Shown in pieces: positions 15,699 to 23,206 of a DNA stretch of 35,752 nt. Location of the stretch: NCBI GenBank assembly GCA_016842085.1, contig JAEVEX010000050.1:1-35752 (forward strand), in the 5' to 3' direction. Origin of the DNA: Candidatus Thermoflexus tengchongensis. Lineage in GTDB: Bacteria; Chloroflexota; Anaerolineae; Thermoflexales; Thermoflexaceae. The notes beneath the pieces were generated by a model, which did not search any database, had not been told where the DNA came from, and saw only the letters and a program-made list of their open reading frames with translations. The number at the start of each line of letters is the position of its first letter. Position 1 is the first letter of the stretch. Both the position numbers and the translations under genes were made by a program.

Positions 15699-16862
15699 CT
15701 ACTCGAAATGCACGGTGGCCCCCTCATCCGGCTCCACCACGAACAGGGCCGGCCGCCGGCCGAAGCGTGTTTCATAATAATGGGCGATGGCCGCGCTCGC
15801 CGCCTGAACCGCCTCTCGTTGAGCGACCGCCAGGATGCTGCCTCCGAAGCCGGCTCCCGTCAGCCGGGCTCCGTATACGCCGGGGACGGAACGGGCCGCC
15901 TCCACCAGGGTATCCAGCTCGGGGGCGCTCACTTCATAATCGCTCCGCAGGCTTTCATGAGAGGCGTTGAGCTGTTCCCCAAAGGCCGAGAGATCCCCGC
16001 GCGCCAGCGCCGCCACGGCATGCAGAACCCGTTCGTTCTCCGTCACCACATGCCGGGCCCGCCGGTAGATCCGATCGGGAAGCTCCCCGCGGGCGGCCTC
16101 CAGCTGCGTTCGGGACACATCCCGCAGCGCGCGGATCCCGGGATATCGCCCCTGGAGCCGCCGCACCGCTTCCTCGCACTGGGCCCGGCGCACATTGTAT
16201 TCGGAGGCCGCCAGCTCCCGGCGCACCCCGCTATCGGCCACCAGGACCACCATCTCCTCCGGGATCGGGATAGGACGGGTTTCCAGGGATCGGCAATCGA
16301 TCAGCAGGGCATGGCCGCGCCGGCCGAAGAGGGCCGCCATCTGGTCCATGATCCCACATCGCACGCCCACGAACTCGTTCTCCGCCCGCTGGCATAGCCG
16401 GGCCAGCTCCAGCCGGGGCACCTCATGGCCGCCCAGGGCGGCCCACGCCGTGGCGAAGGCCACCTCCAGCGCGGCGGAGGAGCTCAACCCGCTGCCGATC
16501 GGCACGTCCCCGGCCACCACCGCGTCCATCCCCGGCAGGCGGAGGCCTGCCTGCTCCAGCGCCCAGGCCACCCCGGCCGGATAGGCCGCCCACCCCCGTA
16601 AACCTCCCGGCTGCAGTTCGTCCAGGGAGAACGCCGCCTCTTCCCCGAAATCCGCAGCGATGAGGTGGACCCGGCGATCCCGACGGGGACGGGCGGCCAC
16701 CCAGATGGCCCGGTTGATGGCGATCGGGAGGACGAAGCCATCATTGTAGTCCGTATGCTCCCCGATCAGGTTCACCCGGCCGGGGGCCCGGGCCCGCAGG
16801 CGTGGGAGCTCCCCAAACCGTTCCTGAAACCCACGAACCGCACGCGCCTCCGCATGGGTCAT
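15699..16862 (-). CDS. galK: Galactokinase
   Basis: This cytoplasmic GHMP-family kinase phosphorylates galactose to galactose-1-phosphate in the Leloir pathway. It has 387 residues, the usual length. All key motifs are present: the galactokinase signature GRVNLIGEHTDYNDG (about residues 28-42), the ATP-binding GSGLSSSAALE, CGIMDQMAA around the catalytic Asp, and the C-terminal GAGFGGS. The ATG at 16862 has GGAGG 8 bases upstream; the frame stays open far upstream but without family content. No other gal genes are in the window; the neighbour downstream is an MFS transporter, which might move a sugar (inference). Confidence 0.95.
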   Translation of the reverse strand: MTHAEARAVRGFQERFGELPRLRARAPGRVNLIGEHTDYNDGFVLPIAINRAIWVAARPRRDRRVHLIAADFGEEAAFSLDELQPGGLRGWAAYPAGVAWALEQAGLRLPGMDAVVAGDVPIGSGLSSSAALEVAFATAWAALGGHEVPRLELARLCQRAENEFVGVRCGIMDQMAALFGRRGHALLIDCRSLETRPIPIPEEMVVLVADSGVRRELAASEYNVRRAQCEEAVRRLQGRYPGIRALRDVSRTQLEAARGELPDRIYRRARHVVTENERVLHAVAALARGDLSAFGEQLNASHESLRSDYEVSAPELDTLVEAARSVPGVYGARLTGAGFGGSILAVAQREAVQAASAAIAHYYETRFGRRPALFVVEPDEGATVHFE

Positions 16863-17154
16863 CTGGATCGCCTCCGATCCCGGAAATTCCCCGGTGGCAC
16901 CGCCCGGAGAAGACAGGCCGGAGCCTCCGGTGTCCGGCCTGCCCCCCATTTCCCCAGCGGCACGACTCTTTATAGTGAAATGGGAATCCCACAATGGCAA
17001 GGGAACCTGCCCGGGCAGCAGAGCCTCTCCACGCTCCGGGTGCAACCATGGCAAACCGAAGACGCGCCGCGCAGCCCCCATCGAAAAACCCTGTCCGGGC
17101 CGGTCTCCTCCCCGGGCGCCCCGGGCTATACTTGGATATGGAGGGATATCCGTC
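16863..17154. other. Divergent intergenic region between galK and hypA
   Basis: These 292 bases hold no supported gene. A minus-strand TATAAA (16974-16969) could be the -10 of galK but lacks a good -35. For hypA, TATACT at 17127-17132 is well placed (about 23 bases before the ATG) but has no -35 match, which would suit an activator-dependent promoter. No CRP/FNR-type palindrome like that at 25131 was seen here. Confidence 0.35.
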
Positions 17155-17559
17155 ATGCATGAACTGGCGATCACCCAGGGGATCCTCTCCGTGGTTCTGG
17201 AGACGGCCGAGGCCGCAGGGGCGCGACGGGTGCTCGCCATCGATCTCACGGTGGGCGCCCTCACCGGTTACGTGGATGATTCCATCCGTTTCTACTTCGA
17301 TCTGCTGAGCCGGGGGACATCCGCCGAGGGCGCGATCCTGCGGATCCGCCGGGAGCCCGGAGAGGGGCATTGCCAGACATGCGGGGCACGGTTCCCGGTG
17401 GAACCTCCCGTGCTGCCGACATGCCCCTTCTGCGGCAGCCCGCAGATCCGGATCACCGGTGGAACCCGCTGCATGGTCGAACGCATCGAGGTGGAGGATG
17501 GGGACGAGCATTCCGGTTGTGAAGGCGATCCTCCAGGCCAACCAGGCCGTGGCCTCTGA
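17155..17559 (+). CDS. hypA: Hydrogenase nickel incorporation protein HypA
   Basis: HypA delivers nickel to the large subunit of [NiFe] hydrogenase together with HypB. The N-terminal MHE motif with His2 is the nickel site. A zinc ribbon is formed by C73, C76, C90 and C93 (CQTCG and CPFCG). The family normally ends about where residue 114 lies (IEVED); here about 20 extra residues rich in Gly and Pro follow, encoded in the 62 bases that overlap the start of hypB. The ATG follows GGAGGG at 9 bases. It is the first gene of hypABFCD. Confidence 0.93.
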   Translation: MHELAITQGILSVVLETAEAAGARRVLAIDLTVGALTGYVDDSIRFYFDLLSRGTSAEGAILRIRREPGEGHCQTCGARFPVEPPVLPTCPFCGSPQIRITGGTRCMVERIEVEDGDEHSGCEGDPPGQPGRGL

Positions 17560-18172
17560 AAACCGGGCGGCCTTCGACCGCGTCGGCCTCCTGGCTGTGA
17601 ACCTCATGGCCGCCCCGGGGGCTGGCAAAACCAGCCTGATCCTCGCCGCCCTGGAGCATCTGCCCCCGGCCCTCCGGGTCGGCGTCATCGAGGGAGATAT
17701 CGCCTCCACGCTGGATGCGGAACGGATCGCCGCCCGCGGGATCCCGGTGGTGCAGATCAACACGGGTGGCGCCTGCCATCTGGATGCCCCGATGATCCGT
17801 TCCGCCCTTTCCCATCTGCCTCTGGAAAACCTCGATCTGCTGTTCATTGAAAACGTGGGGAACCTGATTTGCCCGGCGGAGTTCGACCTCGGCGCTCACC
17901 TGAACATCGTGATCGCCAGCGTCCCGGAGGGCCACGACAAGCCCTATAAATACCCCGGGATGTTCCAGAAAGCCGATGGGGTCGTGCTGAACAAGGCGGA
18001 CCTCCTGGGGTTCCTGGACTTCGATCTGGAAGCTTTCCGGCATGGCCTGAGGATCCTTCGACCGGACGTGCCGCTCTTCATTGTCTCCTGCCGAACCGGC
18101 CAGGGCATGGAGGCCTGGGTGGAATGGCTGCTGGAGCACCGTCGACAGCAGCGAGAACGCCATGGGCCATGA
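17498..18172 (+). CDS. hypB: Hydrogenase nickel incorporation GTPase HypB
   Basis: This SIMIBI-class GTPase powers nickel insertion with HypA. It has 224 residues: Walker A at residues 41-46 (GAGKTS), the metal-binding C94-H95 in GGACHLD, C126 in NLICPAEF, and the guanine-specificity motif NKAD at 166-169. The N-terminus lacks the CxxGC high-affinity nickel motif and the His-rich stretch found in some relatives, so nickel storage is not expected. The start at 17498 lies inside hypA (62-base overlap), directly after a GAGGTGGAGG tract. Its stop overlaps hypF by 11 bases. Confidence 0.93.
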   Translation: MGTSIPVVKAILQANQAVASENRAAFDRVGLLAVNLMAAPGAGKTSLILAALEHLPPALRVGVIEGDIASTLDAERIAARGIPVVQINTGGACHLDAPMIRSALSHLPLENLDLLFIENVGNLICPAEFDLGAHLNIVIASVPEGHDKPYKYPGMFQKADGVVLNKADLLGFLDFDLEAFRHGLRILRPDVPLFIVSCRTGQGMEAWVEWLLEHRRQQRERHGP

Positions 18173-20549
18173 GATCCGACGGGTTCGCGTGGAGATCCAG
18201 GGCGCCGTGCAGGGGGTGGGATTCCGCCCCTATGTCTACCGGCTGGCCGCCGAACTCGGCCTCACCGGATGGGTCCTGAATGACTCCCGCGGGGTCTTCA
18301 TCGAGGCGGAAGGCCCCGTATCCCGGCTGGAACGCTTCCTGGAACGCCTCCCCCGCGAAACCCCTCCCCGGGCGCGTATCCTCTCCATTCAGGTGGACTG
18401 GCTGGACCCTGTCGGGTATTCCGGTTTTGAGATCCGCCACAGCGAAAGGGAGGGGGAGAAAACCGCCCTGGTTCTCCCCGACATCGCCACATGCGCCCGA
18501 TGCCTGGCGGAAATCCTGGATCCTGGGAACCGTCGATATCGCTATCCCTTCACGAACTGCACGGATTGCGGTCCTCGTTTCACCATCGTGGAGGCCCTCC
18601 CCTACGATCGGCCCAACACCACCATGCGCCGTTTCCGGATGTGCCCGGCATGCCAGGCCGAATACGAAAACCCGATGGATCGACGCTTCCACGCCCAGCC
18701 CAACGCGTGCCCGCAATGCGGCCCAACCCTGGCCTTCTACACCCGCGCATCCGCCCTGGCGGAGGAGGCTGGGGACCATCCGGATTTCCCGCAGCGTATC
18801 GGGGATTACTGGCGAACCGCGATGGGGGAGCGCGCGCTGCAGGAGGCGGCGAGGGCCCTGCGCGCGGGCCAGATCGTGGCGGTGAAAGGATTGGGCGGCT
18901 TCCACCTGATGGTGGACGCCCGGAATGAAGAAGCCATCGCCCGGCTGCGGGCGCGCAAACCCCGCCGGGATAAGCCCTTCGCCCTGATGGCCCGGGATCT
19001 CGACCAGATCCGCACCCTGTGCCACGTCCCCCCGGAAGCGGAAACCCTGCTCATCGGGCCGGAGGCACCCATCGTGCTCCTCCCCCGTCGGGCAGGCGCC
19101 CCGGTTGCATCGAATGTAGCACCCGATAATCCCTATCTGGGGGTGATGCTGCCCTATACGCCGCTTCACCATCTGCTGTTGCGGGAACTGGACTTCCCGG
19201 TGGTGGCCACCAGCGGGAACCTCACCGATGAACCGATCTGCACCGATGAGAACGAGGCCGCCCACCGGCTGGCCCGCGTGGCGGATGCCCTCCTGATCCA
19301 CAACCGGCCGATCGCCCGCCACGCGGATGACAGCGTGATGATCCTCATGGACGGCGAACCCCGCCTGCTGCGACGGGCCCGGGGCTTCGCGCCGCTGCCC
19401 ATCCTGGTGAACCGAAGGCTCCCCACCATCCTGGCCGTGGGGGGCCACCTGAAGAACACCATCGCCCTCAGCGTCGGGCGCCAGGTCTTCCTGAGCCAGC
19501 ACATCGGGGATCTGGATACGGCGGAGGCGCTGGCCGCCTTCGAGCGCGTGATCATGGATTTCCTCCGGCTATACGAGGCGGAGCCGGTGGCCATCGCCCA
19601 CGACCTGCATCCGGATTACGCCTCCACCATCTGGGCCCAGCGGGCGGCGGCCGGGGATCTTCCCCAGCCGCTGAGCGCGCGAACGCCCCTCCCCCTGATC
19701 CCGGTCCAGCATCACCACGCCCACCTGGTCGCGTGCCTGACGGATCATCACGTGGAAGGGCCTGCGCTGGGGGTCACCTGGGACGGCACGGGTTACGGCC
19801 TGGATGGGACGATCTGGGGTGGCGAGTTCCTGCTGGGGGATGCCAGTGGGTTCCAGCGGGTGGCCACCCTTCGGCCGTCTCGCCTGCCGGGAGGGGACGC
19901 GGCCGTCCACGCGCCATCCCGTGTGGCGTTCGCGCTGCTATGGGAGCTGGAGGGCCACACGATCATCGAATGGGAACACCTGGCCCCCATACGGGCCCTG
20001 CGGCCCATCGAGCGGCAGGCGCTGGCTCGCATGGTCGCGCGGGGGGTGAACGCGCCGCTCACCTCCAGCATGGGCCGGCTGTTCGACGCGGTCGCAGCGC
20101 TCCTGGATCTCCGCCAGGAGATCACCTTTGAGGGCCAGGCGGCCATGGCCCTGGAGTTCGCCGCTGATCCGTCGGAGACATACGCTTACCCATTCCCCCT
20201 CTGCGGAAATCCGAGGGCGGAAGGGCCTGCCTGGGTTCTGGATTGGGAGCCTCTCCTGAGGGCGATCCTGGAGGATCTGCGCCGTGGCGTCGCGCGGGAG
20301 AAGATCGCGGCCCGTTTCCACAACGCCCTGGTTCAGGCCATCGTTCGGGTGGCGCGGGAGATCGGGGAAAGCCAGGTTGCCCTCAGCGGCGGTTGCTTCC
20401 AGAACCGCCTGCTGACCGAGCGGGCCGCCCGGTCCCTGCGGGAAGCGGGCTTCACCGTCCTGATCCACCGCCAGATCCCCCCCAACGATGGGGGGATCAG
20501 CCTGGGCCAGATCCGGATCGCCGCCGCCCGTCTCGAGCGCGCTTCCTGA
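18162..20549 (+). CDS. hypF: Carbamoyltransferase HypF
   Basis: HypF moves a carbamoyl group from carbamoyl phosphate, through an adenylate, to the C-terminal cysteine of HypE as the source of the cyanide ligands. The 795-residue protein shows the full domain order: acylphosphatase (GAVQGVGFRP, about 14-23), paired zinc fingers (about 110-187: CARC, CTDCGPRFT, CPAC, CPQCG), a YrdC/Sua5-like domain (about 225-406) and a Kae1-like carbamoyltransferase domain (from about 423, with HHHAHLVACL near 517 and GVTWDGTGYG). It is slightly longer than typical (~750-770) through an insert after the zinc fingers. Translation is coupled to hypB. Confidence 0.95.
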   Translation: MGHEIRRVRVEIQGAVQGVGFRPYVYRLAAELGLTGWVLNDSRGVFIEAEGPVSRLERFLERLPRETPPRARILSIQVDWLDPVGYSGFEIRHSEREGEKTALVLPDIATCARCLAEILDPGNRRYRYPFTNCTDCGPRFTIVEALPYDRPNTTMRRFRMCPACQAEYENPMDRRFHAQPNACPQCGPTLAFYTRASALAEEAGDHPDFPQRIGDYWRTAMGERALQEAARALRAGQIVAVKGLGGFHLMVDARNEEAIARLRARKPRRDKPFALMARDLDQIRTLCHVPPEAETLLIGPEAPIVLLPRRAGAPVASNVAPDNPYLGVMLPYTPLHHLLLRELDFPVVATSGNLTDEPICTDENEAAHRLARVADALLIHNRPIARHADDSVMILMDGEPRLLRRARGFAPLPILVNRRLPTILAVGGHLKNTIALSVGRQVFLSQHIGDLDTAEALAAFERVIMDFLRLYEAEPVAIAHDLHPDYASTIWAQRAAAGDLPQPLSARTPLPLIPVQHHHAHLVACLTDHHVEGPALGVTWDGTGYGLDGTIWGGEFLLGDASGFQRVATLRPSRLPGGDAAVHAPSRVAFALLWELEGHTIIEWEHLAPIRALRPIERQALARMVARGVNAPLTSSMGRLFDAVAALLDLRQEITFEGQAAMALEFAADPSETYAYPFPLCGNPRAEGPAWVLDWEPLLRAILEDLRRGVAREKIAARFHNALVQAIVRVAREIGESQVALSGGCFQNRLLTERAARSLREAGFTVLIHRQIPPNDGGISLGQIRIAAARLERAS

Positions 20550-20569
20550 GATCGTTCAGGCATATAAAG

Positions 20570-20611
20570 GGCGAACGGATCGGTTGCATGTTATAAATGA
20601 GGCGGTTCGCC
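20570..20611. promoter_or_regulatory. Inverted repeat around an AT-rich box before hypC
   Basis: GGCGAAC (20570-20576) and GTTCGCC (20605-20611) flank a loop with TTATAAAT. The 101-base hypF-hypC gap is the only sizeable one within hypABFCD, so an internal promoter or RNA structure is possible. No -35 match was found. Confidence 0.25.
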
Positions 20612-20650
20612 TTCTCTGTTGAAAAGCCTGACTCAAGCAGGAGGCCCCAT

Positions 20651-20932
20651 ATGTGCCTCGGCGTTCCGGGGAAAGTGGTGGAAGTGAACGACATGACCGC
20701 CCTGGTGGACTTCTGGGGGGTCCGCAAGCCGGTGATGCTCCACACGGTCGACGAGCCGGTGGCCCCGGGGGATTACGTGCTGGTCCACGTGGGCTTCGCC
20801 ATCCGGCGCATTCCTCCCGAGGAAGTTGAGGAAACCCTGGCTTTCTACGAAGCCCTTCTGCGGGCAGCGGAAGAGGATCTGATGGCCGCGGAGGTGCAGA
20901 GTGAGATCCGCTCCCCGGAGGAGGCCCCATGA
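20651..20932 (+). CDS. hypC: Hydrogenase assembly chaperone HypC
   Basis: This 93-residue HypC/HupF-family chaperone carries the Fe(CN)2CO unit between HypD and the large subunit. The start motif MCLGVPGKV with essential Cys2 is present, as are the OB-fold-like strands and the segment APGDYVLVHVGFAI. The C-terminal helix is acidic and about ten residues longer than in small relatives. AGGAGG lies 8 bases before the ATG. Its stop overlaps the hypD start by 4 bases (ATGA). Confidence 0.95.
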   Translation: MCLGVPGKVVEVNDMTALVDFWGVRKPVMLHTVDEPVAPGDYVLVHVGFAIRRIPPEEVEETLAFYEALLRAAEEDLMAAEVQSEIRSPEEAP

Positions 20933-22092
20933 TCCCGGCGCGAACCCCCAAGCCTTCGGAGCGTCTGGAGTTCCGGGATCCGGAGCGGGTGCAGGCCTTC
21001 CGGCGCGCCCTGGAGCGGCTCTGCGCAGACCTCCAGCGGCCGATCTCCGTGATGCACGTCTGCGGCACCCATGAGCAGAGCATCGCCCGTTTCGGGCTGC
21101 GGAGCCTCCTGCCACCGAACCTCCAGGTCATTATGGGGCCGGGATGCCCGGTATGCGTGACCGACATGCCCGAAGTGGATGAGGCGGTTTATCTGGCCGA
21201 ACAGGGCGTGATCATCGCCACCTTCGGGGATATGTTCCGGGTCCCGGGGACCCTCAAATCGCTGGCGGAGGCCAAAGCGGAGGGCGCGGACGTGCGGGTG
21301 ATCTACAGCCCGTGGGAGGCCCTTCAGATCGCCCGGGAAACCGATCGAGAGGTGGTCTTCTTCGCCACCGGCTTCGAGACCACCGCGGTGGCCACGGCGG
21401 CCGTGATCCTCTCCAGACCGCCGAAAAATTTCTCGGTGCTATCCGCCCACAAGTATATCCCTCCCGTGATGGAAATCGTGGCCGAGATGCCCCGGACCCG
21501 GGTGCAGGGGTTCCTGGCCGCGGGCCACGCGGCGACCATCACCGGGTGGAAGGTCTTCGAGCGCTTCGTGGAACGCCATGGCATCCCGGTGGTGGTGGCG
21601 GGGTTCGAGCCCCTGGATATCCTGGGCGCCCTGGTGCAGCTCGTGGAATTGATCCGCCGGGGCGAGAAACGGGTGGTGAACGCCTATCCCCGCTGCGTGA
21701 CGCCGGAAGGCAACCGCAACGCCCAGCGGTTGCTGTGGGAGGTCTTTCAGACCGAAAGCGGGGTCTGGCGCGGCATCGCCTACGTTCCCAACGGGAACCT
21801 TCGCCTGCGCCCGAAATACCAGTGGGCAGACGCCCGGGCCCGTTTCGAGATCCGGCTTTCGGAATGGCTGCGGGATGCTCCGCCCCGCCTCACCCAGGAA
21901 TGCCTGTGCGGCAACATCATGGCCGGCATCGCCACCCCGTATGACTGCCGGCTCTTCGGCAAAGCGTGCACGCCGGAAACCCCGGTGGGCGCCTGTATGG
22001 TGAGCAGCGAGGGCGCGTGCCGGATCTGGTATGAATACGGGGGACATATCACAGGGCCTGAGGGGATGAAGGAGTTGGGGGGACAGGCTTGA
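20929..22092 (+). CDS. hypD: Hydrogenase maturation Fe-S protein HypD
   Basis: This 387-residue [4Fe-4S] scaffold is where the Fe(CN)2CO centre is assembled with HypC and HypE. Conserved residues include C45 in HVCGTHEQ, C73 and C76 in GPGCPVC, and the C-terminal cluster-binding cysteines in CLCGNIMAG, YDCRLFGKAC and GACMVSSEGAC. The length is normal. It follows hypC by a 4-base overlap. Immediately downstream the base composition changes and the cassette region begins, separating it from hypE by about 2 kb. Confidence 0.96.
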   Translation: MIPARTPKPSERLEFRDPERVQAFRRALERLCADLQRPISVMHVCGTHEQSIARFGLRSLLPPNLQVIMGPGCPVCVTDMPEVDEAVYLAEQGVIIATFGDMFRVPGTLKSLAEAKAEGADVRVIYSPWEALQIARETDREVVFFATGFETTAVATAAVILSRPPKNFSVLSAHKYIPPVMEIVAEMPRTRVQGFLAAGHAATITGWKVFERFVERHGIPVVVAGFEPLDILGALVQLVELIRRGEKRVVNAYPRCVTPEGNRNAQRLLWEVFQTESGVWRGIAYVPNGNLRLRPKYQWADARARFEIRLSEWLRDAPPRLTQECLCGNIMAGIATPYDCRLFGKACTPETPVGACMVSSEGACRIWYEYGGHITGPEGMKELGGQA

Positions 22093-22120
22093 CATGAGAG
22101 CTCTCCTCTGCTACAGTGCC

Positions 22121-22127
22121 GTTAGGT
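22121..22127 (+). other. attC core-like GTTAGGT (left border of the cassette region)
   Basis: GTTAGGT fits the integron core-site consensus GTTRRRY. It lies 28 bases after hypD and 36 bases before the TTG start of the truncated nucleotidyltransferase, the same spacing as between the next GTTAGGC (22294) and its gene. A 7-bp match alone is weak; the regular arrangement makes it worth noting. Confidence 0.4.
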
Positions 22128-22163
22128 TGCGCACATCCTGTGTGTTCCCCGCGAGGTGAAAGC

Positions 22164-22298
22164 TTGAACCGCGAGGAGAACATCACATTGCTTCGGAAAC
22201 ATTACGCCTATCTGGCTGCTGAGTATGGTGTCAAGAGGATAGGCCTTATAAGATTCCAGCTGGCTGGGAATTCCGGATTTCCCACAATCAATCGTTAG
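22164..22298 (+). pseudogene. Truncated nucleotidyltransferase (MNT-type) fragment
   Basis: The frame from the TTG at 22164 (GAGGTG upstream) encodes NREENITLLRKHYAYLAAEY followed by GVKRIGL, the opening of minimal nucleotidyltransferases, in which the family continues with FGSxARGE and the catalytic Asp pair. Here the frame switches to unrelated sequence and stops 44 codons in, with the TAG stop lying inside GTTAGGC at the border of the next cassette. So this is a beheaded antitoxin/nucleotidyltransferase (MNT/HEPN-type) remnant without its active site. The DNA is more AT-rich than the hyp genes. Confidence 0.55.
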
Positions 22299-22300
22299 GC
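22294..22300 (+). other. attC core-like GTTAGGC (cassette junction)
   Basis: GTTAGGC is a full match to the integron core site GTTRRRY. It marks the left boundary of the unit that contains the two small genes at 22337 and 22581 and ends in the attC-like hairpin at 22842-22909. The expected attC arm upstream of this junction is missing, consistent with the truncation of the preceding cassette. Confidence 0.5.
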
Positions 22301-22336
22301 AGCTATACTATATCCAGATATTGCTGGCAGTGATAG

Positions 22337-22567
22337 ATGAAAACGACAGCTTACTTCAGAACAAGTGTTATGGCTCGTCGGCCTTACCTTAAGATGGAAT
22401 GGATTGAGCACGTTCTAAAGAATCCTATTCGTACCGAAGTACAGCCCAACGGGCGCATCCGTTATTGGGGATATGTTGCCGAGATGGACAAGTATCTGCG
22501 GGTCGTGACGGAACCGGATGGGGAGACCGTGCATAACGCTTTTTTCGACCGTCGCTTTAAGCCTTGA
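22337..22567 (+). CDS. Small DUF4258-like protein, putative toxin partner of DUF2283
   Basis: This 76-residue basic protein (LKMEWIEHVLKNPIRTEVQ, then GRIRYWGYVAEMDKYLRVV, then AFFDRR) resembles the small proteins that sit before DUF2283 genes in cyanobacteria and Chloroflexota and are RelE/DUF4258-like in outline. The pairing suggests a toxin-antitoxin module, which is inference. The ATG at 22337 lacks a strong ribosome binding site; an ATG at 22370 is an alternative. The stop is 13 bases before the DUF2283 ATG. The codons are AT-richer than the neighbouring hyp genes, a sign of transfer. Confidence 0.75.
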   Translation: MKTTAYFRTSVMARRPYLKMEWIEHVLKNPIRTEVQPNGRIRYWGYVAEMDKYLRVVTEPDGETVHNAFFDRRFKP

Positions 22568-22580
22568 AGGGGAGAAGACA

Positions 22581-22817
22581 ATGGTTTTCGAATATCATCC
22601 TGAGACCGACATGTTGTATATCAAATTGATTGATGGAGTAAGTACTGAGTCGGAGGAGATCGCCCCAGGGATTGTGCTGGACTTTGATGAACACAATCGT
22701 GTTATAGGGATTGAGATTGAGGATGCCAGCAAGATCATTGATCTATCGAAATTGGAGTTGAGGGCTCTTCCCGTTGTTCATTTGATCCTGACGGAAAGGA
22801 CTTCTGTGAAGGCATGA
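22581..22817 (+). CDS. DUF2283 domain-containing protein, putative antitoxin partner
   Basis: This 78-residue protein begins VFEYHPETDMLYIKL and continues with EEIAPGIVLDFDEHNRVIGIE and IEDASKI, the DUF2283 pattern. GGGGAG stands 7 bases before the ATG at 22581. It is acidic while its upstream partner is basic, in keeping with a complex-forming pair. Both genes lie between a GTTAGGC core site and an attC-like hairpin 24 bases after this stop, as a two-gene integron cassette would. Confidence 0.85.
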   Translation: MVFEYHPETDMLYIKLIDGVSTESEEIAPGIVLDFDEHNRVIGIEIEDASKIIDLSKLELRALPVVHLILTERTSVKA

Positions 22818-22841
22818 AGCGCTGGATGTAACCTCCAGAGG

Positions 22842-22909
22842 CTGCCCAGCCCGCCGCTGCAGCCGACGCCGCCTTCGGCGGCGCGGCGGAGTTCGGGGGC
22901 ATTGGGCGG
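22842..22909 (+). repeat. attC-like recombination site (integron cassette end)
   Basis: An imperfect palindrome shows the nested attC architecture: outer arms GCCCAGC (22844-22850) and ATTGGGC (22901-22907), middle arms CCGCCGC (22851-22857) and GCGGCGG (22883-22889), and an inner hairpin. The inner part AGCCGACGCCGCC / GGCGGCGCGGC (22861-22887) is nearly identical to that of the aadA-type attC, including the unpaired A at 22866 that marks the recombinogenic strand. The right core is ATTGGGC rather than GTTRRRY, so it may be decayed. No integrase gene is in the window. Confidence 0.65.
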
Positions 22910-23206
22910 CACAATCGTACAACGGGGCTGAGGAACGATTCCACAGGTATCCCCGCTGCCCGGCATGGCTCTCCTGTAGTATCATCCCTTCCAGATCCGC
23001 AAGGGGATGGCCATGGGAACCCGGAAGGGACATGGCGCTCTACTCTCAGGGATCCCGGCGATCTGTATCCTTATGATGGAGCACGGATTTTGATCCCCAT
23101 GGGACCCTGCGGGCCATGGGAAGAGCGGAGAGATCCAGAACATCCGGAAGGTCCCCAGGAGGGAGCGTCCAGCCCTATCATTCCCGAAAAATCCGGAGAG
23201 CGCCCC
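22910..23206. other. Gap between the attC-like site and the crotonase gene
   Basis: About 300 bases hold no gene I can support. An open frame continues upstream from the crotonase (to 23090) but has no family character. Several ATG codons occur without ribosome binding sites. It may be residue of a lost cassette or of the original hypD-to-hypE spacer. Confidence 0.35.

Noticed and set aside
16995-17010. A sigma-54-like TGGCA...TGC box before hypA.
   Set aside because: The GG to GC spacing is 11 instead of 10 bases, and the consensus is otherwise poor.
22206-22244. Inverted repeat GCCTATC/GATAGGC as an attC arm of the first cassette.
   Set aside because: It lies within the conserved coding part of the nucleotidyltransferase fragment and lacks the nested stems of an attC.
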